A stretch of 64,000 bases of DNA from Lamellibrachia satsuma (lineage: Eukaryota; Annelida; Polychaeta; Sabellida; Siboglinidae). Made by a program: the position numbers and the translations under genes. Within the stretch, counting starts at the first letter, position 1. Every line of letters begins with the position of its first letter. The DNA is taken from NCBI GenBank assembly GCA_033239005.1, contig BSQZ01000001.1:17256500-17320499 (forward strand), in the 5' to 3' direction. Below, piece by piece: positions 19,027 through 33,194 of the stretch. Below the pieces are notes generated by a model. The model was not told where the DNA came from. It saw only the letters and a program-made list of their open reading frames with translations, and did not search any database.

Positions 19027-21410
19027 GTAAGTTTGCTGAGAACATATTGGGATTTGATTGAGATTAGAGCATCAGTATTTTTTACTGGCATAAAAGCAAA
19101 ACGTGAGTCATGGTTTAGGGGCTATGTACCTAAAAGAGTTAATAAAAACTAACCATATGCAACTAAAATCAAGAATATCACACCAGTGGTTTACTCAAAA
19201 TGTGTTCTAAAAGTAGTAGATTTAAGGAATTTCTCTGATTGACTGAGGGCTGACAGTTAACAAGCGTGACGGATAAGCGCATGTGCAGTTCTATGAAATC
19301 GGGTAACCTAGACACCTTATGACGTATTAAGTGAGGCCGGCATACACAGAACCGCAGCAGTCTCAAAAACATGTTATTTTGTCAGAAAGTGGAATAGTTT
19401 AGTAAACAGAGGCCAAAATATGTTACATGAGTTGAGTTTGGGTGCAAACAGCATGGCCATTTCCTATTTGCAAGATAGGAATAGACCTGTGTATACAAAT
19501 ATATTTTCATTTGGCAAGCGTATATTACCAGAATACACTTGTGACATAGGATCATCTAACAGTATGGCACGGCCCATGAAATTAAGATGCTGTGTGTTCA
19601 ACAAGGTTTTCCTAGTAAACCACTGGCGTGATATTCTTAATTGTAGTTGTAAATGGTTATGTTTTAGTAACTCTTATAGTCGCATATCCTCAAAACCATG
19701 ACTTTTGTTTCCCTTTAATGTCGATCAACCTGACAGGGAGAGAAATGACAGTGACAGTTTTGTCATCTTAATTCATGTCATTGCATAATGTTGTTGCACT
19801 TAGCTGAGAGTTCATCACATAACATCTTAATTCATGTTATTGTATAATGTTGATACACTTGGCTGAGAGTTCACCACATTGTAAGTCAGCCTTTTAAATC
19901 CTACATTGAATATGGGCATTGCTCGTCATGACAACCAGATTACTGTGATGATTGTCTTTGAGCGAGGCAGATGTATACTTCAGGAATACAAATTTAAATA
20001 TAATGTCTGTGAAAAAAATGAAATAATTGATTGGTTTTAATGAGGAAGAACATAAATAGAGTATGGAAATTGCAAAATAAATTTGTTTTTCTGAAAGCTT
20101 AGCAAGAACTCTTGACAAAAATGGTGGTCTTAACTTTAATGCCCTTGTTGACAACATAAACCTCAGAAGTCTAGTCACTGATGGTGTGAAGTGCCAAGTA
20201 TAAATGTGATGTCATAAACATGCATGGTCATGGTCATTGTCACAGTGATTGGCTTGGTGACAAAATGGCCACAGCAGGACACCAGAACACCATCACCCCA
20301 TCATACATCATGTTCACATCTAAGTCTAACTCAATCTTGTCATTACCGCTGCACATATGGCCTGCTATTTGGTCTGCCCATAGAGTTACATCATTAATCA
20401 CCCCCTTATAAAAATGTTATAGGGGTAGGATTCAGTTTTATAAATAATGTGTTCGTGCATGTATGCATATTTGTAACTCTTATAAAACTCTACTAGATGT
20501 CAGCTCATTAATAAGATTTTTTTTCTTTATTAAGTCATCTGCATTTAATGAGGCTCTCCCCTTTTTGGTCGTTGTTTGCCTTTTCTTCGTTGTATGAACC
20601 ACTATCATGTAACTCATTCTGTACACATTGCAACATTCATTGCATTCTATGCATTTGTTTGACAAACCATGTGAAAGGTTGCCTACTAAAACAATTGACA
20701 GCTTAAATGAGAGAGCACATTTCTTTACATGAGGCGTGTCCTTGGGCAAGTTGGCTAGATAACATTCGAGAGATCTTGATCTGCAGGTGGAAATTGCTGT
20801 GATGGAGCAGCTGGGGAATGTGTTGGAAGATGGGAAAAGAATATTTTTGGGACCTTAGAGAAGAATGTCCAACAGATCTTAATGAGATTTTGACCTCTTG
20901 CAGTCAGTATCTAATACATGTGTAGAGCACTTCAGAAAGTTCAGTTTCGATCATGTCTAGTGGTGCTACTGTTATAGTTAATATGTTATGGTATTTGATA
21001 TACAAGGTGCATGGATAGATTGTGCATGTAATAAGGTATTAGGTATATATAGCTATATAGTAATAATCTCTTATTAGTACTGTATATCTATAGATATATG
21101 ATGAAGATTGGGTGCTGTACAGTATAAACACTGGGCCTCCAGTGGGTTCTTGCCTTGCAGCAGTATGAATGTCACTGGTCCATGCCGGCATCACTTTATC
21201 ATGTGTCAACTGATAAGAGCTTAGTGGTCTTGTTTTACTAATGGGTGTTCTATTTATGTCAATGGGTCTGCCACAACACTTACCTGAAAGCAATGTCTTA
21301 CATGATGCCTTCGAAATAGTTCTGAGTGAAATGTATTCCAGTATACATGTGTGTCTAACATCCCACTCTTCCTGCCCTTTATGTTCTTCCCTGCTTGCTT
21401 CCCTCTGTTT
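19027..21410. other. unassigned non-coding stretch
   Basis: No gene is recognised. It includes a two-copy tandem duplication of about 59 bp at 19765-19881 (each starting CATCTTAATTCATGT). Confidence 0.5.
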
Positions 21411-21416
21411 CCCTAA

Positions 21417-21526
<110 letters not shown>

Positions 21527-22020
21527 AACAAAACAAAAAATATTTATACATAGAAAGTCTTAATTCCTTGAAATCCAGTGGAGGGTTCAAAGTTAATGAT
21601 TATCAATAAATTATCATAAGACTTATTAAGGGTAAAATCTCTGTGAAAATGTATCACCTTCCCCAGATATTGTGTGTGATGTGTACAGTAACAAACAACG
21701 AATAATAACATAGAACAACAACACAGTGTGACTGCTGAAGAAATAGGAAAACAAGAGCTCTTCAATTAATAAAATTCTTTAATTGGCATTTTTGTATCAC
21801 TCCAGTGTGCCCATTGATGTTTTCATCAGCATTCTTTAATGTGATGGAACAAATTCAGTGACAAATTGTGCTTTGGCTGCGATGGAGTGGTGAAGAGAAG
21901 CTGTGTTTGTTAGTGATAATGTTGGCTCATCCTTCTTCCTGTCATGTCAAGTCTTTGTGGACATGGTTCATTATCTACAGCTCATTTCTGTCTTACTTGC
22001 CTTCAGCAAAACAGCATTAT
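21527..22020. other. unassigned stretch between two arrays
   Basis: Non-coding AT-rich sequence; no element recognised. Confidence 0.45.
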
Positions 22021-22021
22021 T

Positions 22022-23793
22022 GCGACCAGGAACATGTTGCATGTTGTTTCAACGTGCTTACCTTCATAATATTGTCACCAGGAACACGTTGCACATTGTT
22101 TCAGTGTGCTTACCTTCATAATATTGTCACCAGGAACACGTTGCACATTGTTTCAGCGTGCTTACCTTCAAAATATTGTCACCAGGAACACGTTGCACAT
22201 TGTTTCAGCGTGCTTCCCTTCATAATATTGTCACCAGGAACACGTTGCATATTGTTTCAGTGTGCTTCCCTTCATAATATTGTCACCAGGAACACGTTGC
22301 ACGTTGTTTCAGCGTGCTTACCTTCATAATATTGTCACCAGGAACACGTTGCACGTTGTTTCAGCGTGCTTACCTTCATAATATTGTCACCAGGAACACG
22401 TTGCACGTTGTTTCAGCGTGCTTCCCTTCATAATATTGTCACCAGGAACACGTTGCACGTTGTTTCAGTGTGCTTGCCTTCATAATATTGTCACCAGGAA
22501 CACGTTGCACGTTGTTTCAGTGTGCTTCCCTTCATAATATTGTCACCAGGAACACGTTGCACGTTGTTTCTGTGTGCTTCCCTTCATAATATTGTCACCA
22601 GGAACACGTTGCACGTTGTTTCTGTGTGCTTCCCTTCATAATATTGTCACCAGGAACACGTTGCACGTTGTTTCAGCGTGCTTCCCTTCATAATATTGTC
22701 ACCAGGAACACGTTGCACGTTGTTTCAGCGTGCTTCCCTTCATAATATTGTCACCAGGAACAAGTTGCACGTTGTTTCAGCGTGCTTCCCTTCATAATAT
22801 TGTCACCAGGAACACGTTGCACGTTGTTTCAGCGTGCTTACCTTCATAATATTGTCACCAGGAACACGTTGCACGTTGTTTCAGCGTGCTTACCTTCATA
22901 ATATTGTCACCAGGAACACGTTGCACATTGTTTCAGCGTGCTTACCTTCAGAATATTGTCACCAGGAACACGTTGCACATTGTTTCAGCGTGCTTACCTT
23001 CAGAATATTGTCACCAGGAACACGTTGCACATTGTTTCAGTGTGCTTACCTTCAGAATATTGTCACCAGGAACACGTTGCACATTGTTTCAGCGTGCTTA
23101 CCTTCATAATATTGTCACCAGGAACACGTTGCACATTGTTTCAGTGTGCTTACCTTCAGAATATTGTCACCAGGAACACGTTGCACATTGTTTCAGTGTG
23201 CTTACCTTCATAATATTGTCACCAGGAACACGTTGCACATTGTTTCAGTGTGCTTACCTTCATAATAATTATTGTCGCCAGGAACACGTTGCATATTGTT
23301 TCAGTGTGCTTGCCTTCATAATATTGTCACCAGGAACATGTTGCACATTGTTTCAGTATGCTTACCTTCATAATATTGTCATTAGGAACACGTTGTACAT
23401 TGTTTCAGTGTGCTTACCTTCATAATATTGTCATCAGGAACACATTGCACATTGTTTCAGTGTGCTTACCTTCATAATATTGTCATCAGGAACACGTTGC
23501 ACATTGTTTCAATGTGCCTACCTTCATAATATTGTCACCAAGAACACATTGCACATTGTTTCAGTGTGCTTGCCTTCATAATATTGTCATCAGGAACACG
23601 TTGCACATTGTTTCAGTGTGCTTACCTTCAAAATATTGTCATCAGGAACACGTTGCATATTGTTTCAGTGTGCTTACCTTCATAATAAGTATTGTCACCA
23701 GGAACACGTTGCACATTGTTTCAGTGTGCTTGCCTTCATAATATTGTCACCAGGAACACGTTGCACATTGTTTCAGTGTGCTTACCTTCAGTG
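22022..23793. repeat. 52-bp minisatellite, about 34 copies
   Basis: Unit ACCTTCATAATATTGTCACC, AGGAACACGTTGCACATTGT, TTCAGTGTGCTT. Variants cluster by position: CACGTTGTTTC copies in the first half, CACATTGTTTC copies in the second, TTCAGAATATT copies at about 22950-23190 and GTCATCAGG copies at about 23430-23660. Two copies carry a 3-bp insertion (CATAATAATTATTG at about 23262 and CATAATAAGTATTG at about 23680), eight units apart. Open frames across it are periodic artefacts. Confidence 0.95.
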
Positions 23794-24825
23794 CAAAATG
23801 AGAGTTAACTGGAGGTGTATGTAAATGTGATATTTTATCTAAGGTAAATGTTGACAGAAAATGCTGTTAAAGTTATAATTTTGTAGCTTTAATTTCAATG
23901 TACACCTGTAAAAGTAATTATTTGGGAGTTTGTTGATTTGTTTTTTATTGTCATAATGATTAATTGCATTATCTATACACATCATCCTTAAGAAGATCTC
24001 AATTAAGGTTATCATGATAATGGTTAGATTGTATAGTTCTGTCATAGGATATTTTCTCATTGTATTTATTCATGCAACCAACTTTATTGGTACTTTATTT
24101 GGCAATGGATAATTAATTAAGTCAGCATTTACTCAAACAATTCCTGGAATTTTACAATGTAGTTTCATTAGTTAAGAAACTAATTACAATTATTTCACAC
24201 TTTGGATGTTTGGATGTTGTGAAATGCAAAATGCAAAACATTTGACTAGTACCACACATAAAAATTATGGTAATTTTTTTATTTAAAATAAAATATTGAC
24301 ATCTAAAATGTTTTAAGCAGTGTTTTGTTTTAACAAAGAACATTTCGGGTTATGTCACCAGATAAACTTCTATCTAGCTCAGAAATGTTTACACCATTTC
24401 TTGTCTTAAGGATTAAGGAACCAATGTTTGTACCCAGTACACTTTTGTGACCACCCTCGTAAGATAAGATCTAGTAAAAAGGAATTTTCTGTGATATAAA
24501 TATCATACTAAGATAGCATTCAACTAGTCAAACTAGTGGTTCGGAATTTTGTAAACGGTTCATTCTACCAGAGATGAAACCACAAGTTTTAAGCTGCAGG
24601 TATAATTTACACTATCTCAAGTGCCACCTTTTTCTTAAATACCCCCAACCCTTTTCAAAGTTGTCTTTTTGACATATCCTTAAGTACCCAGATACATATC
24701 TATGAGGACAGCTGTAAATGATATTATGATTAGGGAGACACCATCTGTATGACGCAACATTGAGAAGGGCTAATTTCCTATGACAATTACATGTGTGGCT
24801 TCGGTGTTTCCCATGAACACGTCTG
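23794..24825. other. unassigned non-coding stretch
   Basis: AT-rich, with no recognised exon or element. Confidence 0.5.
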
Positions 24826-25175
24826 CTGTCAAATGTCTGATGTGAAACACGTCTGATGTAAAACACATCATATGTCAAACGTGTCTGCTGTCAAACATGT
24901 CTTTGTCTAACATGCCTGCTGTCAAACAACACATTTTTTTATCAAACACAACACATCTGCTGTCAAACATGTTTGTGTCAAACACATCTGCTGTCAGTCA
25001 AACACAACACATCTGTCAAACACGTCTGCTGTCAACCAACATATTTTTTGTAAAACACAACACATCTGCCGCATACAATATGTGTGCTGTAAAAAAATGC
25101 ATGTCTGCTTTCAACCACAACATGTCTACTATCAAACACAACACATCTGCTGTTAAACATAACACATCTGCTGCG
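24826..25175. repeat. irregular short tandem repeats with CTGCTGTCAAACA core
   Basis: Core words CATCTGCTGTCAAACA, CACGTCTGCTGTCAAA and AACACAACACATCTG recur about fifteen times with variable spacing of roughly 15-35 bp. Spacing is too irregular for a clean unit length. Confidence 0.75.
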
Positions 25176-28100
25176 ACTGCTGCTCTCAAACAACTTCCAC
25201 CAATGCCTCCCTTCACCCCTTGACTCTCTTGGTGCTTCAGGCACAATTGCCATAGGTTCTGTCCACTTGAATGTTGTAACATGGAGTCGCTTCATTTGCA
25301 CTGTTAATGAAAACTTTATTTAATTTGTGCAGGTTAATGTGTGATGTGCCAGTGGCTGATGACTAGATGAGGGCGACTTGGTGCCAGCAGTGACAGGGCC
25401 GGTTGACACAATCGTATCTTCAGCATGATCACACACACTTGAGTAACAATGGTCTTTGTTGTGTCCTAAGTGTCATCCTGCTCAAGTCAAACATGAAAAG
25501 TCATCACGCACATTTCCCATGGATGATGGATCAGAGATCACCGCATGGCATATTACATTTATTTGGTTGTCTTGAAGTGCTGTGATTGTCAGGAGTCTGC
25601 TTGCTGGCATGGACTTGGACTGGCATGGACTTGGACTGGCATGGACTTGGATTGGCATGGAATTAGACACTGCTGTTAAGACGCAGTTGAAATAGTAATA
25701 ATTTTTGCAAGTTGTCTGCAGAAAATCCAATCTCAACATAGTTTTTACACACTATTTGTGCCAAATTGGAAGAAATATTTTCCAGGATTAGTTGAGATTT
25801 TAATAAAAAATTACATTATAAATGAACATAATGTAACTAACCAGAATACGCAAGCAGTACTGTTTCTAGATAATTAATAACATTATAATAACTTTTCTCC
25901 GATATTGATCATGTGCACTATATCCCTCCAAAGCATGTCCTGCTATGGTGATGATAATAAACAGTTATGCACATTTTATGTCTGCTTTAACTATGTGTAT
26001 GTGAAGTTTGTCAGAGGTGACAGCCAGATAATTATCTCATTACAACCGCCATTACAGAGCCTGTACTACCTAACATCCTGCTGTAGAATATAGACATTGT
26101 TTGTGGATTGAGTTACAGCACTGACATAAATCATGTTGCAACACTTCCCCTTAGCGAATGTGTCATTGTCTTCTGTGTGACACAGATGGGCTGGTCAGTG
26201 GTGCAACTTGACCATGTGGAAGTTCTTTGTCTCCTTCCCTGCTGCTCTCTTCTTAAGTACCATCGTAATTGTGCTTAATTATTACCACCAAGGGATGTTA
26301 GTATCAAACCTCAATCCATAATGGTTGTTGACATTTTCTGGCTGGTTCAACCTGTTATTTTGTGGAGGCTAAGTAGAGGTGTGTCTAGGTTGAATCGCCA
26401 GCTATCTTTCAGAACATTTGCAGGGCCATATTTGTAGGTGTGATTACAGGGTTCTGATACAAAGCATCACTACAGAACACTGACAGGTCTTCAGCATGGA
26501 ATTACAGAACTACACTTTTATCTGACCAGAACATTAAGAATGATAAGATTCACATTTTTTTGCAAAATATTTAAAGTTTAAAAATTGGCATATAAAATGA
26601 CTAATTTCTTTGAAATGTAATAACCATTTTAATAGAATCATTAGTTGGTTTAGGTATTGTATGGAGTACCAAATATAGTTCTTCCCGGCTTCCCTTCTGG
26701 TGGCACCATCATCTAGTTACGTCAAGATACTTGGTGCACAGCTTACAACAAGCTACCCTATCAGGCTGGCCAACTGTCATGGACACTATATCAATGTATA
26801 ATGTCTATTTTGGAAAGTTTGACATCTGGATGATGTTGCCCTTTATATTGTCACCAACCATGAAAGGCCTAACTAATCAATTCAACAAAATCATGAGCAC
26901 CAGCCTTCATCATTGAGCTCTGGTTGGGAATGAGTGATTCTGGCAATTAGCTCCAGCAATAAATTGCTCCCTTGATAGCTTGAGCAATAGGGACAAGAGT
27001 AACAGCTCGCATAAAATATGATGCACTGCAAAATGCAATTCTGTTTAATATAACAATAGATACTTCTTGTGAGCTGTACACCAGCTAGTCGTCTAGAGTA
27101 TGTACATAAGTGTTGACAAAAAGGGTAAAATTTATCCAAATAAATTTGTGCTTAGCAGTAAAATCCCAGCCTCATTTTTCTCGATCCGAAAACATTAAAA
27201 ATCTATAGGACAGCTGTTGAATAATGAATTGCAAATTGGAAAATTTCATGAAGCGAGCGTTACCTTATGAGGTAACATTTTTTTCATGTGACTTGGGTAA
27301 TTAAGACTCGTGCAGTGCTGTACATTATACAGCATTGGGAAAATTGCCTCCAAAAATTAACCCAGGTTTGTCATTTCACTGAAATTCAATTCATCATCCA
27401 TATCAAGTAAAGCTGCTGATCAAAAAGCAATTGTATATAACTGAATTGCATTAATAGTGCCTGCACTAGAATTGGGGTTATAATTGATATATGGAAATTG
27501 TTGAGTAAGTTACGTACTTAATATTTTTGCCAAATATTAAAAAATATGATTGAGATCAAGTTAATAGGTGAAATACATTGATAAAAAAATTGCAGTTTAC
27601 ATCATTCTATTGATCACATTTTATCAATAATATTCAGGAATAATTGCAATCATGATTAAACAGAACTCAAACAATGACATGTACTGGGTGGTTGATAGGC
27701 AGGTTTTTGTAATGTAAAACTACAAAATCATGAGAGTTCAGATTTCCATTTACACTGCGAGGGATGAAGCTTGGCGGAAGTAAATAGCTTGCATTTCATT
27801 TAAAAACTGACTTGATTATACTGTGACTTTATAGGTTTTACTGAGCCATGATGGGACAAAGATCTTTGAATTGTTGAGAGCCATTAGCATTGAGAACTGT
27901 TGTGGGTGTCCATTAGTATGGCACTTAATGAGGATCTAGTTTTCTCTCAGCTAGGCTCAAATAACATGGAGAGAAAGTAATTGGGAGGTGTTGAGATATA
28001 TATTAAGGTTTTGTTGGTCTCATCTATGTTTACATTTTGGCAAGTTCAGTCTGTCTACCTGTGGTGATTATGAGACCTTTAAGGAGAATTATGAGACCTG

Positions 28101-28205
28101 TAAGGATAATCTATCAAATGTGGAAAATGAGCACCAGTAAACAGCATTGGATTGAATAGATTTGCATTTTAATGTTTTTTTATATTTTTGATCTGGTAGC
28201 AACAC
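25176..28205. other. non-coding stretch with one small tandem repeat
   Basis: No gene recognised. An 18-bp unit (GGCATGGACTTGGACT) is repeated about three to four times at 25604-25660. Confidence 0.5.
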
Positions 28206-28208
28206 TTC

Positions 28209-28340
28209 AACCATTGGCACTAGATTGTACCATTGGCACTAGATTGTACCATTGGCACTAGATTGTACCATTGGCACTAGATTGTACCATTGGCACTAGA
28301 TTGTACCATTGGTACTAGATTGTACCATTGGCATTATATT
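28209..28340. repeat. 19-bp tandem repeat, about 7 copies
   Basis: Unit ACCATTGGCACTAGATTGT, nearly identical copies; the sixth has GGTACT and the last degenerates. Confidence 0.93.
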
Positions 28341-29680
28341 TGAAGAACCTTGTGTTCCACCTATTACAGCATGAAAACAGAAATTTAGAATATATTTTAT
28401 TCTATTTACTAGCAGTAATTGCAGATTTATGAACATTATTATTGAAAATGTGTATGATTTTATTACAAAAGTATACATGATCGTATTATTTGGATGGGGC
28501 GCTGTATAAGAAATGTATTATTATTAAGCGATACTTCTGCTCATTCTAGAAACCAGTTACAAAGAATGTTATGTACACAGTATGTACATATGACATGTAT
28601 GTACATGTGTACTTCGCTTTTTATTGCAGTATTTAGATGTAAAATGTCAGAACATTTCTATATCCATGTGCAGCATCTGACTGACAGCAAGGTTTTTCAC
28701 TAGTTTTGTGTCACTCACTAGGTACATACGTACATGAATTAATCAGTGGTTATCGTATCTATGTACAGTGTGATATGCTGTAGTGACTACTAGGACATGT
28801 TAGTAATCAGATTGTGTGTTATATTGAATACAAAATGACAAATAATAATAGTGTATTTGTGATACAAGTACCTCCTTTGCACACATGAACACATACAACT
28901 AAAGTTATGTTTCAATATTCTGGCCTAAAAACCAAATATTTCTACAAAAATACATACTAAAGAGCTATCAATATTCTACGCTCATTTTGTATGCAGTAGT
29001 TGTGACATGCATTTGAAGGTGTGACACTCGCATTTGACACAACATAATAAACATAGTCTAGTTGCCTGCACCAACAGAAAGGCACAATAATAATAATATG
29101 TATGTAATAATAATAGTTCTTTAAAAGCGCAATATCCTTAAAAAGCTCAAAGCAAATATATCATAGATTAATGTAAACATAATATATAAATTAAAATTTT
29201 TTTAAAAATATTGATGTGATTAATACGTTGTTAAGATGAATGATGAATAACTGATACTATGGTGTAATATCCTGTTCCTACTTTTCCAAATCGCCGTCAC
29301 AAACAGTGTCTGCGTGTAGCTTGTGGTTGTAGTATTGGATAAGACACTGCTGGATGGTTATTTAATTAAATTAATTATACATGGCCTGTGGAATTAGAAC
29401 AGTTCCTCTGGGACAGAATCTAAGATACTTTCTAAGCCAAAGGTGCCTTAAAAAAAATAATTGGGCATCTTGGTGATCAGTCAGAATAATTGTACCTGTC
29501 ATACCCATGTGTTTTCTAGCTGTGGCTGACTGCAGAAATAACTGACTTTGATTTTTCTTTAATCACTGAAAATCTTCCCAATCTGCCCCAGGCAGAGGCA
29601 AATTTGCATGATAAAGATAATTGCTGCAGAGTGCCTGATAATGACAGGCATTGTCAGTACTGAGTAGGGAATAGACAGGA
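28341..29680. other. unassigned non-coding stretch
   Basis: AT-rich; short runs of ATAATA near 29085-29115. No exon or element recognised. Confidence 0.45.
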
Positions 29681-29865
29681 AACATGGAAGGGGGCTAGAG
29701 AACACGGAAGGGGGACTAGAGGACATGGGAGTGGGCTAGAGAACATGGTAGGGGGCTAGAGAACATAGAAGGGGGACTAGAGAACATGGAAGGGGACTAG
29801 ATAACATGGCAAGGGGACTAGAGAACATGGCAAGGGAACTAGAGAACATGGTAGGGGGACTAGGG
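29681..29865. repeat. about 20-bp degenerate tandem repeat
   Basis: About nine copies of GGGGGCTAGAGAACATGGAA with variants (GACTAG, ACATGGCAAG, ACATGGTAGG). Unit length varies by one or two bases. Confidence 0.85.
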
Positions 29866-30556
29866 ATAAGGAATCATGGAATATTCTGTCTGGATCAGTC
29901 ATGTGTACAGCGTGGACAACATTGTGTGTTGAAAAAGTTCCCTTAATCTTTAGTAATTTCTCTACTACATTAATTTTATATACTGGTGTTTAAGATTCAC
30001 TGATGAGTGCTAATCAGAGAGTCATGCTGTCTGCTGAATTACTAATGTATCAGATACCTTTCTACACCACCCTCTCATTTGGCACAAACTCTAAATTTGG
30101 GTTTGATTTCCTGAGGCAATGAGTGCTTCTTTGGCATGTAGTAATTGCACAAGTGCTGCAGCTCTTGCTACCTGACCCCTGTTCTTGGGCTCTGGTATGA
30201 TGTCACTGTGTGTGTGAAATACATTACAATACAATAGCGTGAACTGAGCCAATTAATGACAGTTTTTTATGTCAGGATTTTGGACGTCCTAAACCTGAGA
30301 CGAGCGTTTAAAACCTGGGAATCACAATCGTATACATTCACATCTTTGGGATACTTTGAAGGAAGCAGGAATCCTTTTAAGATGATTCATCGTTTGTCAT
30401 TCTAGCCACCGAGGAACCATTGTAAAAACTGATTTTAAAAGGGGAACCCGCAAGCTGTTATGGGACTGTTCTGTGTTGCACCTTTTAAATAATTTTATTG
30501 TAGCATCTTGACGGTTTTGTCAACAAATTAAAACGCATGGAAGATGTTAACAGTCA
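29866..30556. other. unassigned non-coding stretch
   Basis: No exon or repeat family seen up to the piggyBac-like element. Confidence 0.4.
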
Positions 30557-31526
30557 TTAACCTGATGCACCCTGAACACCGAAATTTCGGTGTTGGGGTG
30601 TAGTGTTCATATTGATCGCTATGTGGCGCCATGCTCATTCGCTTTGGTTATGCTGTTGGTGCCCGGATTAAAACAACACATATGCGGACGTTTTGAGCCG
30701 TTTCTCGAATCGATCCGTCAATTATTAGTATTTTTGCAAATTTTTTGAAAGTGACCGATATTTTGTCAACGTTTTACGATTCATGGTTATGAAGACTGTG
30801 AGCGGGCATTGCATCTGTTGGGTTTTACATCCGATAATTCAGATGTAAATGACATTAGTAGCGGCCAAGACAACAATATCGATGTGTCAATGATGTGTTT
30901 TTACTGTATTCATTGTCTTTTGACGTAACATTTCACTCACATTTGCAGAATTACTGCATTTATATTCCTTGAATTTTTCTTTTCTTTTCCATCAGTTATT
31001 ATACTACAATACATGGTGTGCTCTGATATATATGTCAATAGATTATATGTACCTATGAAACACTCATTATTATGCATTTTGTGAACAGTTTTGTGTGCTT
31101 TATATGTATATATGCGATCAACCAAAATCATAGTACTTGCATGCTAATTGTAATATTTCACAGGTAAATGTAGATATTATTATAATTTCTCTTGCTGCTC
31201 ATAGAGGACATGTAGGCCTACCTTGCAGTACCAAACTTGCTTCATTTTGTGCTTTATTGTGTCCATGAGTGACAAAATAAAACTAGATTTTGTATTTAAT
31301 TTTTCACTTTGCGATTGTTTACATATGCTAATTATATGCTAATTAGCCACAGTTAATCATAACATTGATAGTGTTATTACCATTGGTAAGATAAATATTC
31401 TGTGATTCAGAATATGTGTATATTGTAAGGGTTTTGATGAAGACTTTACATCTTACAGTGCATTTCATAATCCCATGGGTTGAAACAAAATCAACTCCCC
31501 CAGAAATTCAGGGCTTATCAGGTTAA
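30557..31526. mobile_element. piggyBac-like MITE with TTAA target duplication
   Basis: TTAA at 30557-30560 and at 31523-31526 flank inverted ends CCTGATGCACCCTGAA and (right end, complemented) CCTGATAAGCCCTGAA. TTAA duplication is the signature of piggyBac transposases. An inner palindrome ACACCGAAATTTCGGTGT lies at 30578-30595. On the + strand at about 30785-30895 a frame reads HGYEDCERALHLLGF, then DNSDVNDISSGQDNN, an acidic segment that could be the N terminus of the parent transposase; the rest is deleted. Confidence 0.8.
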
Positions 31527-33050
31527 CAGCATTGTGCGTCTTCTGAAAGTGTAATTATGATCTTGCCTCATAATTCTGACTTCTAGTTAAAAGTTATTTC
31601 CAGTATGTTCACCAGGTGGAGGCACCTAAGCTGCAAATGACTTCTGGAATTTTGGAAATATCTTCAATAAACAATGAATTAAAATAATGAAATAACTCAC
31701 TTGAGTGTACAACTCCCAATGGCTGTATCTGTTCCCAAACAATTGTCATCAACTTGCTCCTTAGAAAAAGGGGCACATTCCCATGGGACAAAGGAGCAGA
31801 GACTTATGTAGGTAATCTATGCATCAAATTATTAATAATTAAGTAGATCTTGTTAAACATATGCACCTGTTTTAGTTCTGCGTGAATGTATGTGTAATTA
31901 TGACTGTTTCCACTTTAATTGTTATGTATATTTTACACTCCATTGTACTTGTTTGTACACTTAATTCATGACAAAAAAATTCTACATTCTAAAGATAGTG
32001 CATTACATTAACTATGGATGTGGGAACTGCAGTCTTTCTGTGGGGTCTGCCAGCCCCATGTAGCAGTCACTGAACCCAAATATTATGTGTAATGTATCAA
32101 CCTTAAAACAATGAGCATTAAAAAATTTAATAAGCAGTTATTACCTGTGTCATGCTTTTCTTAATTAAATTATTTTTGTGGATATACTCTCAGTCAGTTA
32201 GGAAACAAAGTAAAAAAATTGTCATATTTATCTTTGTCATTATTGTTTATTGCATTGTGTTAAGTAAATTGCAAAAACAATTCCAATGATCATTAAGTTA
32301 AGCTTTCAGGTTTTAAAAATACTGCTAAGAACATTTCAATTGGGTGTACTTTAGGTCCACTACTTCTCTCCTTTGACTTGTGTTTTATGGGAGTGGGCAG
32401 AGAATGTATATTTTAGATTTTTATCCATATGGTTTTACCTGTAATTTGCAAATGCAATGCGGTATTTTCTGTGATATTTACACAAGTTTGTAGGTGTGAA
32501 TTTAGACATTCGCATCAATGCCACATGAGACAGCAGACCATCACTTAAACTTGAAGTCGGTGAACGGTGATATTCTGAAACCCAAGTTTGAAACAGACAT
32601 TTGCTGTATGCAGCTGGAAGTAATGGCATACTGCTGAATGGTATAATGCTGTTTTATACATGATACTGGCCCCCCAGGGCCATGTCGATGTGGGTGGTCA
32701 AAGCACAGATATAATTTCGTAATTATTACTACAGTCAACATCAGATATGATTTACCCATTGCCAAGACAGAATGGTGGCAACCAGCATGAAATTGTTTGC
32801 TTATGAAACAAGATTAAGTAATCAATTTCCACCACATTGTGGCATTGTTGATACTTGCTCAGACTGGTCTGGGCTCTGAGTTTGTTCCCATGATATATAG
32901 ATATATAGCAGTTATATTTCATCAGAACTAAAAGAACTGTTAAAAAAGTATGTAATTGGCTTCTGGTCATTTTTATTGACAGACCGATTCCCAATGTTTT
33001 CCACTCGGTATCTAATTTGCTTATGTACGTGTGCAAATGATGTACGTGCC
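31527..33050. other. unassigned non-coding stretch
   Basis: No exon, RNA gene or repeat family recognised. Confidence 0.45.
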
Positions 33051-33054
33051 GCCT

Positions 33055-33183
33055 GGTAACTGTGATGTGGTTGTGATAACTGTGATGTAGCTGTGATGTA
33101 GCAGCGATAGTTGTGATGTAGCTGTAATAGCTGTAATGTAGCTGTAATAGCTGTGATAGCTGTAATGTAGCTGTGATGTAGAT
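33055..33183. repeat. short degenerate tandem repeat (TGTGATGTAGC / TGTAATAGC)
   Basis: About ten copies of 9-15 bp units of GCTGTGATGTA and GCTGTAATA type. The open frames on the - strand that cross it are repeat artefacts. Confidence 0.85.
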
Positions 33184-33194
33184 GTGTGCCTGCA

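Noticed and set aside
22022..23793. CRISPR array
   Set aside because: Head-to-tail repeats without unique spacers, in animal DNA; the same applies to all other arrays here.
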